This document shows positions 50,270-64,000 of a stretch of 64,000 bases of DNA, piece after piece. The notes under the pieces were generated by a model. It was not told the DNA's origin. It saw only the letters and a list, made by a program, of their open reading frames with translations, and did not search any database. Each line of letters begins with the position of its first letter. The first letter of the stretch is position 1. This DNA is from Typhlomys cinereus (taxonomy: Eukaryota > Chordata > Mammalia > Rodentia > Platacanthomyidae): positions 2,821,342-2,885,341 of the forward strand of contig JALPQD010000302.1 in assembly GCA_023101885.1 (NCBI GenBank), in the 5' to 3' direction. The translations under genes and the position numbers were made by a program.

Positions 50270-52353
50270 TCACTGAGAAGAGAAAGTGAAACATGTGAAT
50301 TTGACGCGATCTCTCGTGGTCACTATTAATTTTCAAGCTCATTACAAGCCTGAATATCGTTGGTACAATCAGCACAAAACAAATGTTGTTTTCTCCAGAA
50401 TATAAAGTTTTACAGTCTAGAACCCTGTGGAGGATACTTATCCCAAATGAGTGCACATGCTACACATATAACTGTGAGTCCTCTTCACTTGGTTCACTAT
50501 TTTGGAAAGGAACATCGTTGGTAGAATCAGCACAAAACAAATGTGTTTTCCCAGAATACAAAGTTTTACAGTCTAGCACCCTGTGTAGGATACTTATCCC
50601 AAATAAGTGGACATGCTACATATGTAACTGTGAGTCCTCTTCACTTGGTTCACTATTTGGAAAGGAAATCGTTGGTAGAATCAGCACAAAACAAATGTTG
50701 TTTTCTCCAGAATACAAAGTTTTACAGTCTAGCACCCTGTGTAGATTGATTATCCCATATACGTGCACATGCTACATATATAACTGTGAGTCCTCTTCAC
50801 TTACTTCACTATTTTGGAAGGGAAAGACATGCATGAACATGTTTCATGGAACGTCGTAAACCAAGTGTGATTTCCTGAACACAAAGAATTACAATACAGA
50901 AACTTCTGTACGATTTCTCCTACAGTGCACTTGCCACACTTAATTCAGAGTACTCCTCACTAGGTTCACTTTCTGTTAACTCAGAGTACTCCTAACTCGG
51001 GTCACTATTCTGTAAAATCATGGCCTGTGTGAACATGTGCCCTCAAATGTCACAAAACAAGTATGATTTTCGCCTGAACACAAATGTACAGTAAACGAAA
51101 TTCTCTAGGATCCTTATCACTAAGAAGTGCAATTCCAACATTTACTCTGAATCCTCTACACGTGGTTCACTCTTTAGGATATCACGGCCTACGTGAACAT
51201 GTTATATGTGAATGTCGCAAAACAAGTATGATCTTCTCCTGAACCTTACAAAGTGAACACTATAGAATCTTCTGTGGGATACTTATCCCTAAGAAGTGCA
51301 CCTCCAACATGTGACTCGCAGTCCTCCTCACTTGGTTCACTCTTTTGGAAAATCAAGGCCTGCGTGAACATATTCCCTGAAAACGTCACAAAACACAGTG
51401 TGAATTTCTCCTGAACATAAAAACTTACAACGTAGGAACATCTACAGGATTCTTATCACTGAGAAGAGAAAGTGAAACATGTGAATTTGACGCGATCTCT
51501 CGTGGTCACTATTTTCAAACTCATTACAAGCCTGAATATCGTTGGTACAATCAGCACAAAGGAACATCGTTGGTAGAATCAGCACAAAGCAAATGTTTTT
51601 TCTCCAGAATACAAAGTTTTACAGTCTAGAACCCTGTGTAGATTGATTATCCCATATCAGTGCACATGCTACATATATAACTGTGAGTCCTCTTCACTTA
51701 CTTCAATTTTGGAAGAAAAAGACATGCATGAACATGTTTCATGGAAACGTCGTAAACCAAGTGTGATTTCCTCCTGAACACAAAGAATTACAATACAGAA
51801 ACTTCTGTACCATACTTCTCCTACAGTGCACTTGCCACATTTAACTCAGAGTACTCCTCACTAGGTTCACTATTCTGTTAACTCAGAGTATCCTCACTAG
51901 GTTACTATTCTGTAAAATCATGGCCTGTGTGAACATGTGCCCTCAAATGTCACAAAACAAGTATGATTTTCGCCTGAACACAAATGTTACAGTAAACGAA
52001 ATTCTCTAGGATCCTTATCACTAAGAAGTGCAATTCCAACATTTACTCTGAATCCTCCACACGTGGTTCACTCTTTAGGATAATCACGGCCTGCGTGAAC
52101 ATGTTATATGCGAATGTCGCAAAACAAGTATGATCTTCTCCTGAACCTTACAAAGTGTAACACTATAGAATCTTCTGTAGGATACTTATCCCTAAGAAGT
52201 GCACCTCCAACATGACTCGCAGTCCTCCTCACTTGGTACTCTTTTGGAAAATCAAGGACTGCGTGAACATATTCCCTGAAAACGTCACAAAACCAGTGTG
52301 AATTTCTCCTGAACATAAAAACTTACAACGTAGGAACATCTACAGGATTCTTA
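50270..52353. repeat. Second-order long+short dimer (about 2.08 kb), subtype 1
   Basis: A 1186-bp long unit plus an 898-bp short unit form a dimer that repeats at 52354-54443 (1189+901). The two dimers share CTCTACACG (51156, 53246), TCTGTGGGATAC and CAACATGTGACTCG. Confidence 0.82.
51456..52353. repeat. Short (about 900 bp) unit with fused M1/M3 monomer
   Basis: The junction CACAAAGGAACATCGTTGG joins the start of M1 directly to the end of M2, so most of M1 and M2 is deleted before M3. The same junction occurs near 49480, 53645, 56900, 58995 and 63461, so it arose once and was amplified. M3 in these units also shares TTCAATTTTGGAAGAAAAAG. Confidence 0.88.
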
Positions 52354-55121
52354 TCACTGAGAAGAGAAAGTGAAACATGTGAATTTGACGCGATCTCTCG
52401 TGGTCACTATTAATTTTCAAGCTCATTACAAGCCTGAATATCGTTGGTACAATCAGCACAAAACAAATGTTGTTTTCTCCAGAATACAAAGTTTTACAGT
52501 CTAGAACCCTGTGGAGGATACTTATCCCAAATGAGTGCACATGCTACACATATAACTGTGAGTCCTCTTCACTTGGTTCACTATTTTGGAAAGGAACATC
52601 GTTGGTAGAATCAGCACAAAACAAATGTTGTTTTCCCAGAATACAAAGTTTTACAGTCTAGCACCCTGTGTAGGATACTTATCCCAAATAAGTGGACATG
52701 CTACATATGTAACTGTGAGTCCTCTTCACTTGGTTCACTATTTGGAAAGGAACATCGTTGGTAGAATCAGCACAAAACAAATGTTGTTTTCTCCAGAATA
52801 CAAAGTTTTACAGTCTAGAACCCTGTGTAGATTGATTATCCCATATACGTGCACATGCTACATATATAACTGTGAGTCCTCTTCACTTACTTCACTATTT
52901 TGGAAGGGAAAGACATGCATGAACATGTTTCATGGAAACGTCGTAAACCAAGTGTGATTTCCTCCTGAACACAAAGAATTACAATACAGAAACTTCTGTA
53001 CGATATTCTCCTACAGTGCACTTGCCACACTTAATTCAGAGTACTCCTCACTAGGTTCACTATTCTGTTAACTCAGAGTACTCCTAAGGGTCACTATTCT
53101 GTAAAATCATGGCCTGTGTGAACATGTGCCCTCAAATGTCACAAAACAAGTATGATTTTCGCCTGAACACAAATGTTACAGTAAACGAAATTCTCTAGGA
53201 TCCTTATCACTAAGAAGTGCAATTCCAACATTTACTCTGAATCCTCTACACGTGGTTCACTCTTTAGGATAATCACGGCCTACGTGAACATGTTATATGA
53301 ATGTCGCAAAACAAGTATGATCTTCTCCTGAACCTTACAAAGTGTAACACTATAGAATCTTCTGTGGGATACTTATCCCTAAGAAGTGCACCTCCAACAT
53401 GTGACTCGCAGTCCTCCTCACTTGGTTCACTCTTTTGGAAAATCAAGGCCTGCGTGAACATATTCCCTGAAAACGTCACAAAACCAGTGTGAATTTCTCC
53501 TGAAAAAAAACTTACAACGTAGGAACATCTACAGGATTCTTATCACTGAGAAGAGAAAGTGAAACATGTGAATTTGACGCGATCTCTCGTGGTCACTATT
53601 TTCAAACTCATTACAAGCCTGAATATCGTTGGTACAATCAGCACAAAGGAACATCGTTGGTAGAATCAGCACAAAGCAAATGTTGTTTTCTCCAGAATAC
53701 AAAGTTTTACAGTCTAGAACCCTGTGTAGATTGATTATCCCATATCAGTGCACATGCTACATATATAACTGTGAGTCCTCTTCACTTACTTCAATTTTGG
53801 AAGAAAAAGACATGCATGAACATGTTTCATGGAAACGTCGTAAACCAAGTGTGATTTCCTCCTGAACACAAAGAATTACAATACAGAAACTTCTGTACAT
53901 ACTTCTCCTACAGTGCACTTGCCACATTTAACTCAGAGTACTCCTCACTAGGTTCACTATTCGTTAACTCAGAGTACTCCTCACTAGGTCACTATTCTGT
54001 AAAATCATGGCCTGTGTGAACATGTGCCCTCAAATGTCACAAAACAAGTATGATTTTCGCCTGAACACAATGTTACAGTAAACGAAATTCTCTAGGATCC
54101 TTATCACTAAGAAGTGCAATTCCAACATTTACTCTGAATCCTCCACACGTGGTTCACTCTTTAGGATAATCACGGCCTGCGTGAACATGTTATATGCGAA
54201 TGTCGCAAAACAAGTATGATCTTCTCCTGAACCTTACAAAGTGTAACACTATAGAATCTTCTGTAGGATACTTATCCCTAAGAAGTGCACCTTCAACATT
54301 TGACTCGCAGTCCTCCTCACTTGGTACTCTCTTTTGGAATATCAAGGCTGCGTGAACATATTCCCTGAAAACGTCACAAAACCAGTGTGAAAATTCTCCT
54401 GTAACATAAAACTTACAACGTAGGAACATCTACAGGATTCCTATCACTGAGAAGAGAAAGTGAAACATGTGAATTTGACGCGATCTCTCGTGGTCACTAT
54501 TAATTTTCATGCTCATTACAAGCCTGAATATCGTTGGTACAATCAGCACAAAACAAATGTTGTTTTCTCCAGAATACAAAGTTTTACAGTCTAGAACCCT
54601 GTGGAGGATACTTATCCCAAATGAGTGCACATGCTACACATATAACTGTGAGTCCTCTTCACTTGGTTCACTATTTTGGAAATGATCATCGTTGGTAGAA
54701 TCAGCACAAAACAAATGTTGTTTTCCCCAGAATACAAAGTTTTACAGTCTAGCACCCTGTGTAGGATACTTATCCCAAATAAGTGGACATGCTACATATG
54801 TAACTGTGAGTCCTCTTCACTTGGTTCACTATTTGGAAAGGAACATCGTTGGTAGAATCAGCAATAAAACAAATGTTGTTTTCTCCAGACTACAAAGTTT
54901 TACAGTCTTGAACCCTGTGTAGATTGATTATCCCATATCAGTGCACATGCTACATATGTAACTGTGAGTCCTCTTCACTTACTTCAATTTTGAAGAAAAA
55001 GACATGCATGAACATGTTTCATGGAAAACGTCGTAAACCAAGTGTGATTTCCTCCTGAACACAAAGAATTACAATACAGAAACTTCTGTACAATACTTCT
55101 CCTACAGTGCACTTGCCACAT

Positions 55122-55158
55122 TTAACTCAGAGTACTCCTCACTAGGGTCACTATTCTG
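55122..55158. repeat. 37-bp minirepeat reduced to one copy
   Basis: Only a single TTAACTCAGAGTACTCC...ATTCTG segment is present, which accounts for the 1158-bp unit length (1194 minus 36). The same single-copy state is seen at 60470-60506. Confidence 0.88.
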
Positions 55159-55601
55159 TAAAATCATGGCCTGTGTGAACATGTGCCCTCAAATGTCACA
55201 AAACAAGTATGATTTCGCCTGAACACAAATGTTACAGTAAACGAAATTCTCTAGGATCCTTATCACTAAGAAGTGCAATTCCACACATTTACTCTGAATC
55301 CTCCACACGTGGATCACTATTTAGGATAATCACGGCCCTGCGTGAACATGTTATATGTGATGTCGCAAAACAAGTATGATCTTCTACTGAACCTTACAAA
55401 GTGTAACACTACAGAATCTTCTGTACGATACTTATCCCTAAGAAGTGCACCTCCAACATAGACTCGCAGTCCTCCTCACTTGGTACACTCTTTTGGAAAA
55501 TCAAGGCTGCGTGAACATATACCCTGAAAACGTCACAAAACCAGTGTGAATTTCTCCTGAACATAAAAACTTACAACGTAGGAACATCTACAGGATTCTT
55601 A

Positions 55602-57700
55602 TCACTGAGAAGAGAAAGTGAAACATGTGAATTTGACGCGATCTCTCGTGGTCACTATTAATTTTCAAGCTCATTACAAGCCTGAATATCGTTGGTACAA
55701 TCAGCACAAAACAAATGTTGTTTTCTCCAGAATATAAAGTTTTACAGTCTAGAACCCTGTGGAGGATACTTATCCCAAATGAGTGCACATGCTACACATA
55801 TAACTGTGAGTCCTCTTCACTTGGTTCACTATTTTGGAAAGGAACATCGTTGGTAGAATCAGCACAAAACAAATGTTGTTTTCCCCAGAATACAAAGTTT
55901 TACAGTCTAGCACCCTGTGTAGGATACTTATCCCAAATAAGTGGACATGCTACATATGTAACTGTGAGTCCTCTTCACTTGGTTCACTATTTGGAAAGGA
56001 ACATCGTTGGTAGAATCAGCACAAAACAAATGTTGTTTTCTCCAGAATACAAAGTTTTACAGTCTAGAACCCTGTGTAGATTGATTATCCCATATCAGTG
56101 CACATGCTACATATATAACTGTGAGTCCTCTTCACTTACTTCACTATTTTGGAAGGGAAAGACATGCATGAACATGTTTCATGGAAACGTCGTAAACCAA
56201 GTGTGATTACCTCCTGAACACAAAGAATTACAATACAGAAACTTCTGTACGATACTTCTCCTACAGTGCACTTGACACAATTAACTAAGAGTACTCCTCA
56301 CTAGGTTCACTATTCTGTTAACTCAGAGTACTCCTTACTAGGGTCACTATTCTGTAAAATCATGGCCTGTGTGAACATGTGCCCTCAAATGTCACAAAAC
56401 AAGTATGATTTTCGCCTGAACACAAATGTTACAGTAAACGAAATTCTCTAGGATCCTTATCACTAAGAAGTGTAATTCTAAACATTTACTCTGAATCCTC
56501 CACACGTGGTTCACTCTTTAGGATAATCACGGCCTGCAGTGAACATGTTATATGCGAATGTCGCAAAACAAGTATGATCTCCTGAACCTTACAAAGTGTA
56601 ACACTACAGAATCTTCTGTAGGGATACTTATCCCTAAGAAGTGCACCTCCAACATTTGACTCGCAGTCCTCCTCACTTGGTTCACTCTTTTGGAAAATCA
56701 AGGCCTGCGTGAACATATTCCCTGAAAACGTCACAAAACCAGTGTGAATTTCTCTTGAACATAAAAACTTACAACGTAGGAACATCTACAGAATTCTTAT
56801 CACTGAGAAGAGATAGTGAAACGTGAATTTGACGCGATCTCTCGTGGTCACTATTTTCAAGCTCATTACAAGCCTGAATATCGTTGGTACAATCAGCACA
56901 AAGGAACATCGTTGGTAGAATCAGCACAAAGCAAATGTTGTTTTCTCCAGAATACAAAGTTTTACAGTCTAGAACCCTGTGTAGATTGATTATCCCATAT
57001 CAGTGCACATGCTACATATATAACTGTGAGTCCTCTTCACTTACTTCAATTTTGGAAGAAAAAGGCATGCATGAACATGTTTCATGGAAACGTCGTAAAC
57101 CAAGTGTGATTTCCTCCTGAACACAAAGAATTACAATACAGAAACTTCTGTACCATACTTCTCCTACAGTGCACTTGCCACATTTAACTCAGAGTACTCC
57201 TCACTAGGTTCACTATTCTGTTAACTCAGAGTAATCCTCACTAGGTTTACTATTCTGTAAAATCATGGCCTGTGTGAACATGGGCCCTCAAATGTCACAA
57301 AACAAGTATGATTTTCGCCTGAACACAAATGTTACAGTAAACGAAATTCTCTAGGATCCTTATCAGTAAGAAGTGCAATTCCAACATTTACTCTGAATCC
57401 TCCACACGTGGTTCACTATTTAGGATAATCACGGCCTGCGTGAACATGTTATATGTGAATGTCGCAAAACAAGTATGATCTTCTACTGAACCTTACAAAG
57501 TGTAACACTACAGAATCTTCTGTAGGATACTTATCCCTAAGAAGTGCACCTCCAACATAGACTCGCAGTCCTCCTCACTTGGTACACTCTTTTGGAAAAT
57601 CAAGGCTGCGTGAACATATTCCCTGAAAACGTCACAAAACCAGTGTGAATTTCTCCTGAACATAAAAACTTACAACGTAGGAACATATACAGGATTCTTA
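55602..57700. repeat. Second-order long+short dimer (about 2.10 kb), subtype 2
   Basis: The 1198+901 bp dimer repeats at 57701-59799 (1194+905) and starts again at 62181. Shared markers are CTCCTTACTAGGG, AAGTGTAATTC, a three-base loss in ATGATCTCCTGAACC, TCTCTTGAACAT and ACAGAATTC before the short unit. Confidence 0.82.
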
Positions 57701-60700
57701 TCACTGAGAAGAGAAAGTGAAACATGTGAATTTGACGCGATCTCTCATGGTCACTATTAATTTTCAAACTCATTACAAGCCTGAATATCGTTGGTACAAT
57801 CAGCACAAAACACATGTTGTTTTCTCCAGAATACAAAGTTTTACAGTCTAGAACCCTGTGGAGGATACTTATCCCAAATGAGTGCACATGCTACACATAT
57901 AACTGTGAGTCCTCTTCACTTGGTTCACTATTTTGGAAAGGAACATCGTTGGTAGAATCAGCACAAAACAAATGTTGTTTTCCCCAGAATACAAAGTTTT
58001 ACAGTCTAGCACCCTGTGTAGGATACTTATCCCAAATAAGTGGACATGCTACATATGTAACTGTGAGTCCTCTTCACTTGGTTCACTATTTGGAAAGGAA
58101 CATCGTTGGTAGAATCAGCACAAAACAAATGTTGTTTTCTCCAGAATACAAAGTTTTACAGTCTAGAACCCTGTGTAGATTGATTATCCCATATCAGTGC
58201 ACATGCTACATATATAACTGTGAGTCCTCTTCACTTACTTCACTATTTTGGAAGGGAAAGACATGCATGAACATGTTTCATGGAAACGTCGTAAACCAAG
58301 TGTGATTACCTCCTGAACACAAAGAATTACAATACAGAAACTTCTGTACGATACTTCTCCTACAGTGCACTTGACACAATTAACTCAGAGTACTCCTCAC
58401 TAGGTTCACTATTCTGTTAACTCAGAGTACTCCTTACTAGGGTCACTATTCTGTAAAATCATGGCCTGTGTGAACATGTGCCCTCAAATGTCACAAAACA
58501 AGTATGATTTTCGCCTGAACACAAATGTTACAGTAAACGAAATTCTCCAGGATCCTTATCACTAAGAAGTGTAATTCCAACATTTACTCTGAATCCTCCA
58601 CACGTGGTTCACTCTTTAGGATAATCACGGCCTGCGTGAACATGTTATATGCGAATGTCGCAAAACAAGTATGATCTCCTGAACCTTACAAAGTGTAACA
58701 CTACAGAATCTTCTGTAGGATACTTATCCCTAAGAAGTGCACCTCCAACATTTGACTCGCAGTCCTCCTCACTTGGTTCACTCTTTGGAAAATCAAGGCC
58801 TGCGTGAACATATTCCCTGAAAACGTCACAAAACCAGTGTGAATTTCTCTTGAACATAAAAACTTACAACGTAGGAACATCTACAGAATTCTTATCACTG
58901 AGAAGAGAAAGTGAAACGTGAATTTGACGCGATCTCTCGTGGTCACTATTTTCAAGCTCATTACAAGCCTGAATATCGTTGGTACAATCAGCACAAAGGA
59001 ACATCGTTGGATAGAATCAGCACAAGCAAATGTTGTTTTCTCCAGAATACAAAGTTTTACAGTCTAGAACCCTGTGTAGATTGATTATCCCATATCAGTG
59101 CACATGCTACATATATAACTGTGAGTCCTCTTCACTTACTTCAATTTGGAAGAAGAAAAAGACATGCATGAACATGTTTCATGGAAACGTCGTAAACCAA
59201 GTGTGATTTCCTCCTGAAACACAAAGAATTACAATACAGAAACTTCTGTACCATACTTCTCCTACAGTGCACTTGCCACATTTAACTCAGAGTACTCCTC
59301 ACTAGGTTCACTATTCTGTTAACTCAGAGTAATCCTCACTAGGTTTACTATTCTGTAAAATCATGGCCTGTGTGAACATGGGCCCTCAAATGGCACAAAA
59401 CAAGTATGATTTTCGCCTGAACACAAATGTTACAGTAAACGAAATTCTCTAGGATCCTTATCACTAAGAAGTGCAATTCCAACATTTACTCTGAATCCTC
59501 CACACGTGGTTCACTCTTTAGGATAATCACGGCCTACGTGAACATGTTATATGCGAATGTCGCAAAACAAGTATGATCTTCTCCTGAACCTTGCAAAGTG
59601 TAACACTATAGAATCTTCTGTAGGATACTTATCCCTAAGAAGTGCACCTCCAACATTTGACTCGCAGTCCTCCTCACTTGGTTCACTCTTTTGGAAAATC
59701 AAGGCCTGCGTGAACATATTCCCTGAAAAGTCACAAAACCAGTGTGAATTTCTCCTGAACATAAAAACTTACAACGTAGGAACATCTACAGGATTCTTAT
59801 CACTGAGAAGAGAAAGTGAAACATGTGAATTTGACGCGATCTCTCGTGATCACTATTTCAAGCTCATTACAAGCCTGAATATCGTTGGTACAATCAGCAC
59901 AAAAGAAATGTTGTTTCTCCAGAATACAAAGTTTTACAGTCTAGAACCCTGTGGAGGATACTTATCCCAAATGAGTGCACATGCTACACATATAACTGTG
60001 AGTCCTCTTCACTTGGTTCACTATTTTGGAAAGGAACATCGTTGGTAGAATCAGCACAAAACAAATGTTGTTTCTCCAGAATACAAAGTTTTACAGTCTA
60101 GCACCCTGTGTAGGATACTTATCCCAAATAAGTGGACATGCTACATATGTAACTGTGAGTCCTCTTCACTTGGTTCACTATTTGGAAAGGAACATCGTTG
60201 GTAGAATCAGCACAAAACAAATGTTGTTTTCTCCAGAATACAAAGTTTTACAGTCTAGAACCCTGTGTAGATTGATTATCCCATATCAGTGCACATGCTA
60301 CATATATAACTGTGAGTCCTCTTCACTTACTTCAATTTTGGAAGAAAAAGACATGCATGAACATGTTTCATGGAAACGTCGTAAACCAAGTGTGATTTCC
60401 TCCTGAACACAAAGAATTACAATACAGAAACTTCTGTACAATACTTCTCCTACAGTGCACTTGCCACATTTAACTCAGAGTACTCCTCACTAGGGTCACT
60501 ATTCTGTAAAATCATGGCCTGTGTGAACATGTGCCCTCAAATGGCACAAAACAAGTATGATTTCGCTCTGAACACAAATGTTACAGTAAACGAAATTCTC
60601 TAGGATCCTTATCACTAAGAAGTGCAATTCCAACATTTTCTCTGAATCCTCCAACGTGGTTCACTCTTTAGGATAATCACGGCCTGCGTGAAATGTTATA

Positions 60701-61626
60701 TGCGAATGTCGCAAAACAAGTATGATCTTCTCCTGAACCTTACAAAGTGTAACACTATAGAATCTTCTGTAGGATACTTATCCCTAAGAAGTGCACCTTC
60801 AAACATTTGACTCGCAGTCCTCCTCACTTGGTACTCTCTTTTGGAATATCAAGGCTGCGTGAACATATTCCCTGAAAACGTCACAAAACCAGTGTGAAAT
60901 TCTCCTGAACATAAAAACTTACAACGTAGGAACATCTACAGGATTCCTATCACTGAGAAGAGAAAGTAAAACATGTGAATTTGACGCGATCTCTCGTGGT
61001 CACTATTAATTTTCAAGCTCATTACAAGCCTGAATATCGTTGGTACAATCAGCACAAAAGAAATGTTGTTTTCTCCAGAATACAAAGTTTACAGTCTAGA
61101 ACCCTGTGGAGGATACTTATCCCAAATGAGTGCACATGCTACACATATAACTGTGAGTCCTCTTCACTTGGTTCACTATTTTGGAAAGAAACTCGTTGGT
61201 AGAATCAGCACAAAACAAATGTTGTTTTCTCCAGAATACAAAGTTTTACAGTCTAGCACCCTGTGTAGGATACTTATCCCAAATAAGTGGACATGCTACA
61301 TATGTAACTGTGAGTCCTCTTCACTTGGTTCACTATTTGGAAAGGAACATCGTGGTAGAATCAGCACAAAAACAAATGTTGTTTTCTCCAGAATACAAAG
61401 TTTTACAGTCTAGAACCCTGTGTAGATTGATTATCCCATATCAGTGCACATGCTACATATATAACTGTGAGTCCTCTTCACTTACTTCACTATTTTAGAA
61501 GGGAAAGACATGCATGAACATGTTTCATGGAAACGTCGTAAACCAAGTGTGATTTCCTCCTGAACACAAAGAATTACAATACAGAAACTTCTGTACGATA
61601 CTTCTCCTACAGTGCACTTGCCACAT

Positions 61627-61737
61627 TTAACTCAGAGTACTCCTCACTAGGTTCACTATTCTGTTAACTCAGAGTACTCCTCACTAGGTTCACTATTCTG
61701 TTAACTCAGAGTACTCCTAACTCGGGTCACTATTCTG
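61627..61737. repeat. 37-bp minirepeat expanded to three copies
   Basis: Copies start at 61627, 61664 and 61701, exactly 37 bp apart (111 bp in total). This accounts for the 1231-bp unit length. Confidence 0.92.
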
Positions 61738-64000
61738 TAAAATCATGGCCTGTGTGAACATGTGCCCTCAAATGTCACAAAACAAGTATGATTTTCGCCT
61801 GAACACAAATGTTACAGTAAACGAAATTCTCTAGGATCCTTATCACTAAGAAGTGCAATTCCAACATTTACTCTGAATCCTCCACACGTGGTTCACTATT
61901 TAGGATAATCACGGCCTGCGTGAACATGTTATATGTGAATGTCGCAAAACAAGTATGATCTTCTACTGAACCTTACAAAGTGTAACACTACAGAATCTTC
62001 TGTAGGATACTTATCCCTAAGAAGTGCACCTCCAACATAGACTCGCAGTCCTCCTCACTTGGTACACTCTTTTGGAAAATCAAGGCTGCGTGAACATATA
62101 CCCTGAAAACGTCACAAAACCAGTGTGAATTTCTCCTGAACATAAAAACTTACAACGTAGGAACATCTACAGGATTCTTATCACTGAGAAGAGAAAGTGA
62201 AACATGTGAACTTGACGCGATCTCTCGTGGTCACTATTAATTTTCAAGCTCATTACAAGCCTGAATATCGTTGGTACAATCAGCACAAAACAAATGTTGT
62301 TTTCTCCAGAATAAAGTTTACAGTCTAGAACCCTGTGGAGGATACTTATCCCAAATGAGTGCACATGCTACACATATAACTGTGAGTCCTCTTCACTTGG
62401 TTCACTATTTTGGAAAGGAACATCGTTGGTAGAATCAGCACAAAACAAATGTTGTTTTCCCCAGAATACAAAGTTTTACAGTCTAGCACCCTGTGTAGGA
62501 TACTTATCCCAAATAAGTGGACATGCTACATATGTAACTGTGAGTCCTCTTCACTTGGTTCACTATTTGGAAAGGAACATCGTTGGTAGAATCAGCACAA
62601 AACAAATGTTGTTTTCTCCAGAATACAAAGTTTTACAGTCTAACCCTGTGTAGATTGATTATCCCATATAGTGCACATGCTACATATATAACTGTGAGTC
62701 CTCTTCACTTACTTCATTTTGGAAGGGAAAGACATGCATGAACATGTTTCATGGAAACGTCGTAAACCAAGTGTGATTCCTCCTGAACACAAAGAATTAC
62801 AATACAGAAACTTCTGTACGATACTTCTCCTACAGTGCACTTGCCACATTAACAGAGTACTCCTCACTAGGTTCACTATTCTGTTAACTCAGAGTACTCC
62901 TTACTAGGGTCACTATTCTGTAAAATCATGGCCTGTGTGAACATGTGCCCTCAAATGTCACAAAACAAGTATGATTTTCGCCTGAACACAAATGTTACAG
63001 TAAACGAAATTCTCTAGGATCCTTATCACTAAGAAGTGTAATTCCAACATTTACTCTGAATCCTCCACACGTGGTTCACTCTTTAGGATAATCACGGCCT
63101 GCGTGAACATGTTATATGCGAATGTCGCAAAACAAGTATGATCTCCTGAACCTTACAAAGTGTAACACTACAGAATCTTCTGTAGGATACTTATCCCTAA
63201 GAAGTGCACCTCCAACATTTGACTCGCAGTCCTCCTCACTTGGTTCACTCTTTTGGAAAATCAAGGCCTGCGTGAACATATTCCCTGAAAACGTCACAAA
63301 ACCAGTGTGAATTTCTCTTGAACATAAAAACTTACAACGTAGGAACATCTACAGAATTCTTATCACTGAGAAGAGAAAGTGAAACGTGAATTTGACGCGA
63401 TCTCTCGTGGTCACTATTTTCAAGCTCATTACAAGCCTGAATATCGTTGGTACAATCAGCACAAAGGAACATCGTTGGTAGAATCAGCACAAAGCAAATG
63501 TTGTTTTCTCCAGAATACAAAGTTTTACAGTCTAGAACCCTGTGTAGATTGATTATCCCATATCAGTGCACATGCTACATATATAACTGTGAGTCCTCTT
63601 CACTTACTTCAATTTTGGAAGAAAAAGCATGCATGAACTGTTTCATGGAAACGTCGTAAACCAAGTGTGATTTCCTCCTGAACACAAAGAATTACAATAC
63701 AGAAACTTCTGTACCATACTTCTCTACAGTGCACTTGCCACATTTAACTCAGAGTACTCCTCACTAGGTTCACTATTCTGTTAACTCAGAGTATCCTCAC
63801 TAGGTTTACTATTCTGTAAAATCATGGCCTGTGTGAACATGGGCCCTCAAATGTCACAAAACAAGTATGATTTTCGCCTGAACACAAATGTTACAGTAAA
63901 CGAAATTCTCTAGGATCCTTATCACTAAGAAGTGCAATTCCAACATTTACTCTGAATCCTCTACACGTGGTTCACTCTTTAGGATAATCACGGCCTACGT

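Larger units (their letters stand above)
49378..64000. repeat. Satellite array block V, alternating long and short units
   Basis: Anchors lie at 49378, 50270, 51456, 52354, 53543, 54444, 55602, 56800, 57701, 58895, 59800, 60950, 62181 and 63363. Spacings are 892, 1186, 898, 1189, 901, 1158, 1198, 901, 1194, 905, 1150, 1231 and 1182. Long 7-mers carry a TAATTTT insertion in the target region of M1 (for example 50328). Short units carry a fused M1/M3 monomer. Indel density is lower than in the preceding block. No gene is supported. Confidence 0.92.

Overview
The window is mammalian repeat DNA with no single-copy host gene. It is a tandem satellite array interrupted twice by the same LINE-1 (L1) element on the minus strand. 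The L1 protein families (ORF1p coiled coil + RRM + CTD; ORF2p with APE-type endonuclease, reverse transcriptase and Cys-rich tail) point to a placental mammal. Its tandem GC-rich promoter monomers recall rodent-type L1s, but I cannot name the species. No rRNA, tRNA, CRISPR or bacterial features were seen.

Satellite: the canonical repeat is 1194 bp and contains seven diverged monomers of 158, 157, 171, 202, 167, 172 and 167 bp, here called M1-M7. The 202-bp M4 contains a 37-bp segment that is usually present twice. Unit phase is counted from the conserved TCACTGAGAAG near the M7/M1 junction.

Layout: 1-10481 is satellite, mostly 7-mers, ending in 5-, 9- and 8-monomer units. 10482-17038 is a full-length L1 with a 13-bp target-site duplication. 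It has an intact ORF1, an ORF2 broken only at three homopolymers, and about 2.3 GC-rich promoter monomers. 17052 to about 25.3 kb is highly homogeneous 1194-bp satellite. From about 26.35 to 36.03 kb the 9-mer, 8-mer and L1 recur with the same target-site duplication and the same private variants, so this is a duplication of 7.5-17.05 kb. The second copy is full of indels. 36.03-49.4 kb is satellite whose 7-mers are uniformly about 3% short through scattered single-base deletions. 49.4-64 kb is a different arrangement, in which long (about 1190 bp) and short (about 900 bp) units alternate as dimers of about 2.09 kb.

Interpretation: the array evolves by unequal exchange and homogenisation, as centromeric or pericentromeric satellites do. 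The L1 hit it once and was then copied, either biologically or by assembly. Roughly 24.3-49.7 kb has the look of low-consensus-quality long-read sequence, so broken frames there should not be read as biological decay without read support.
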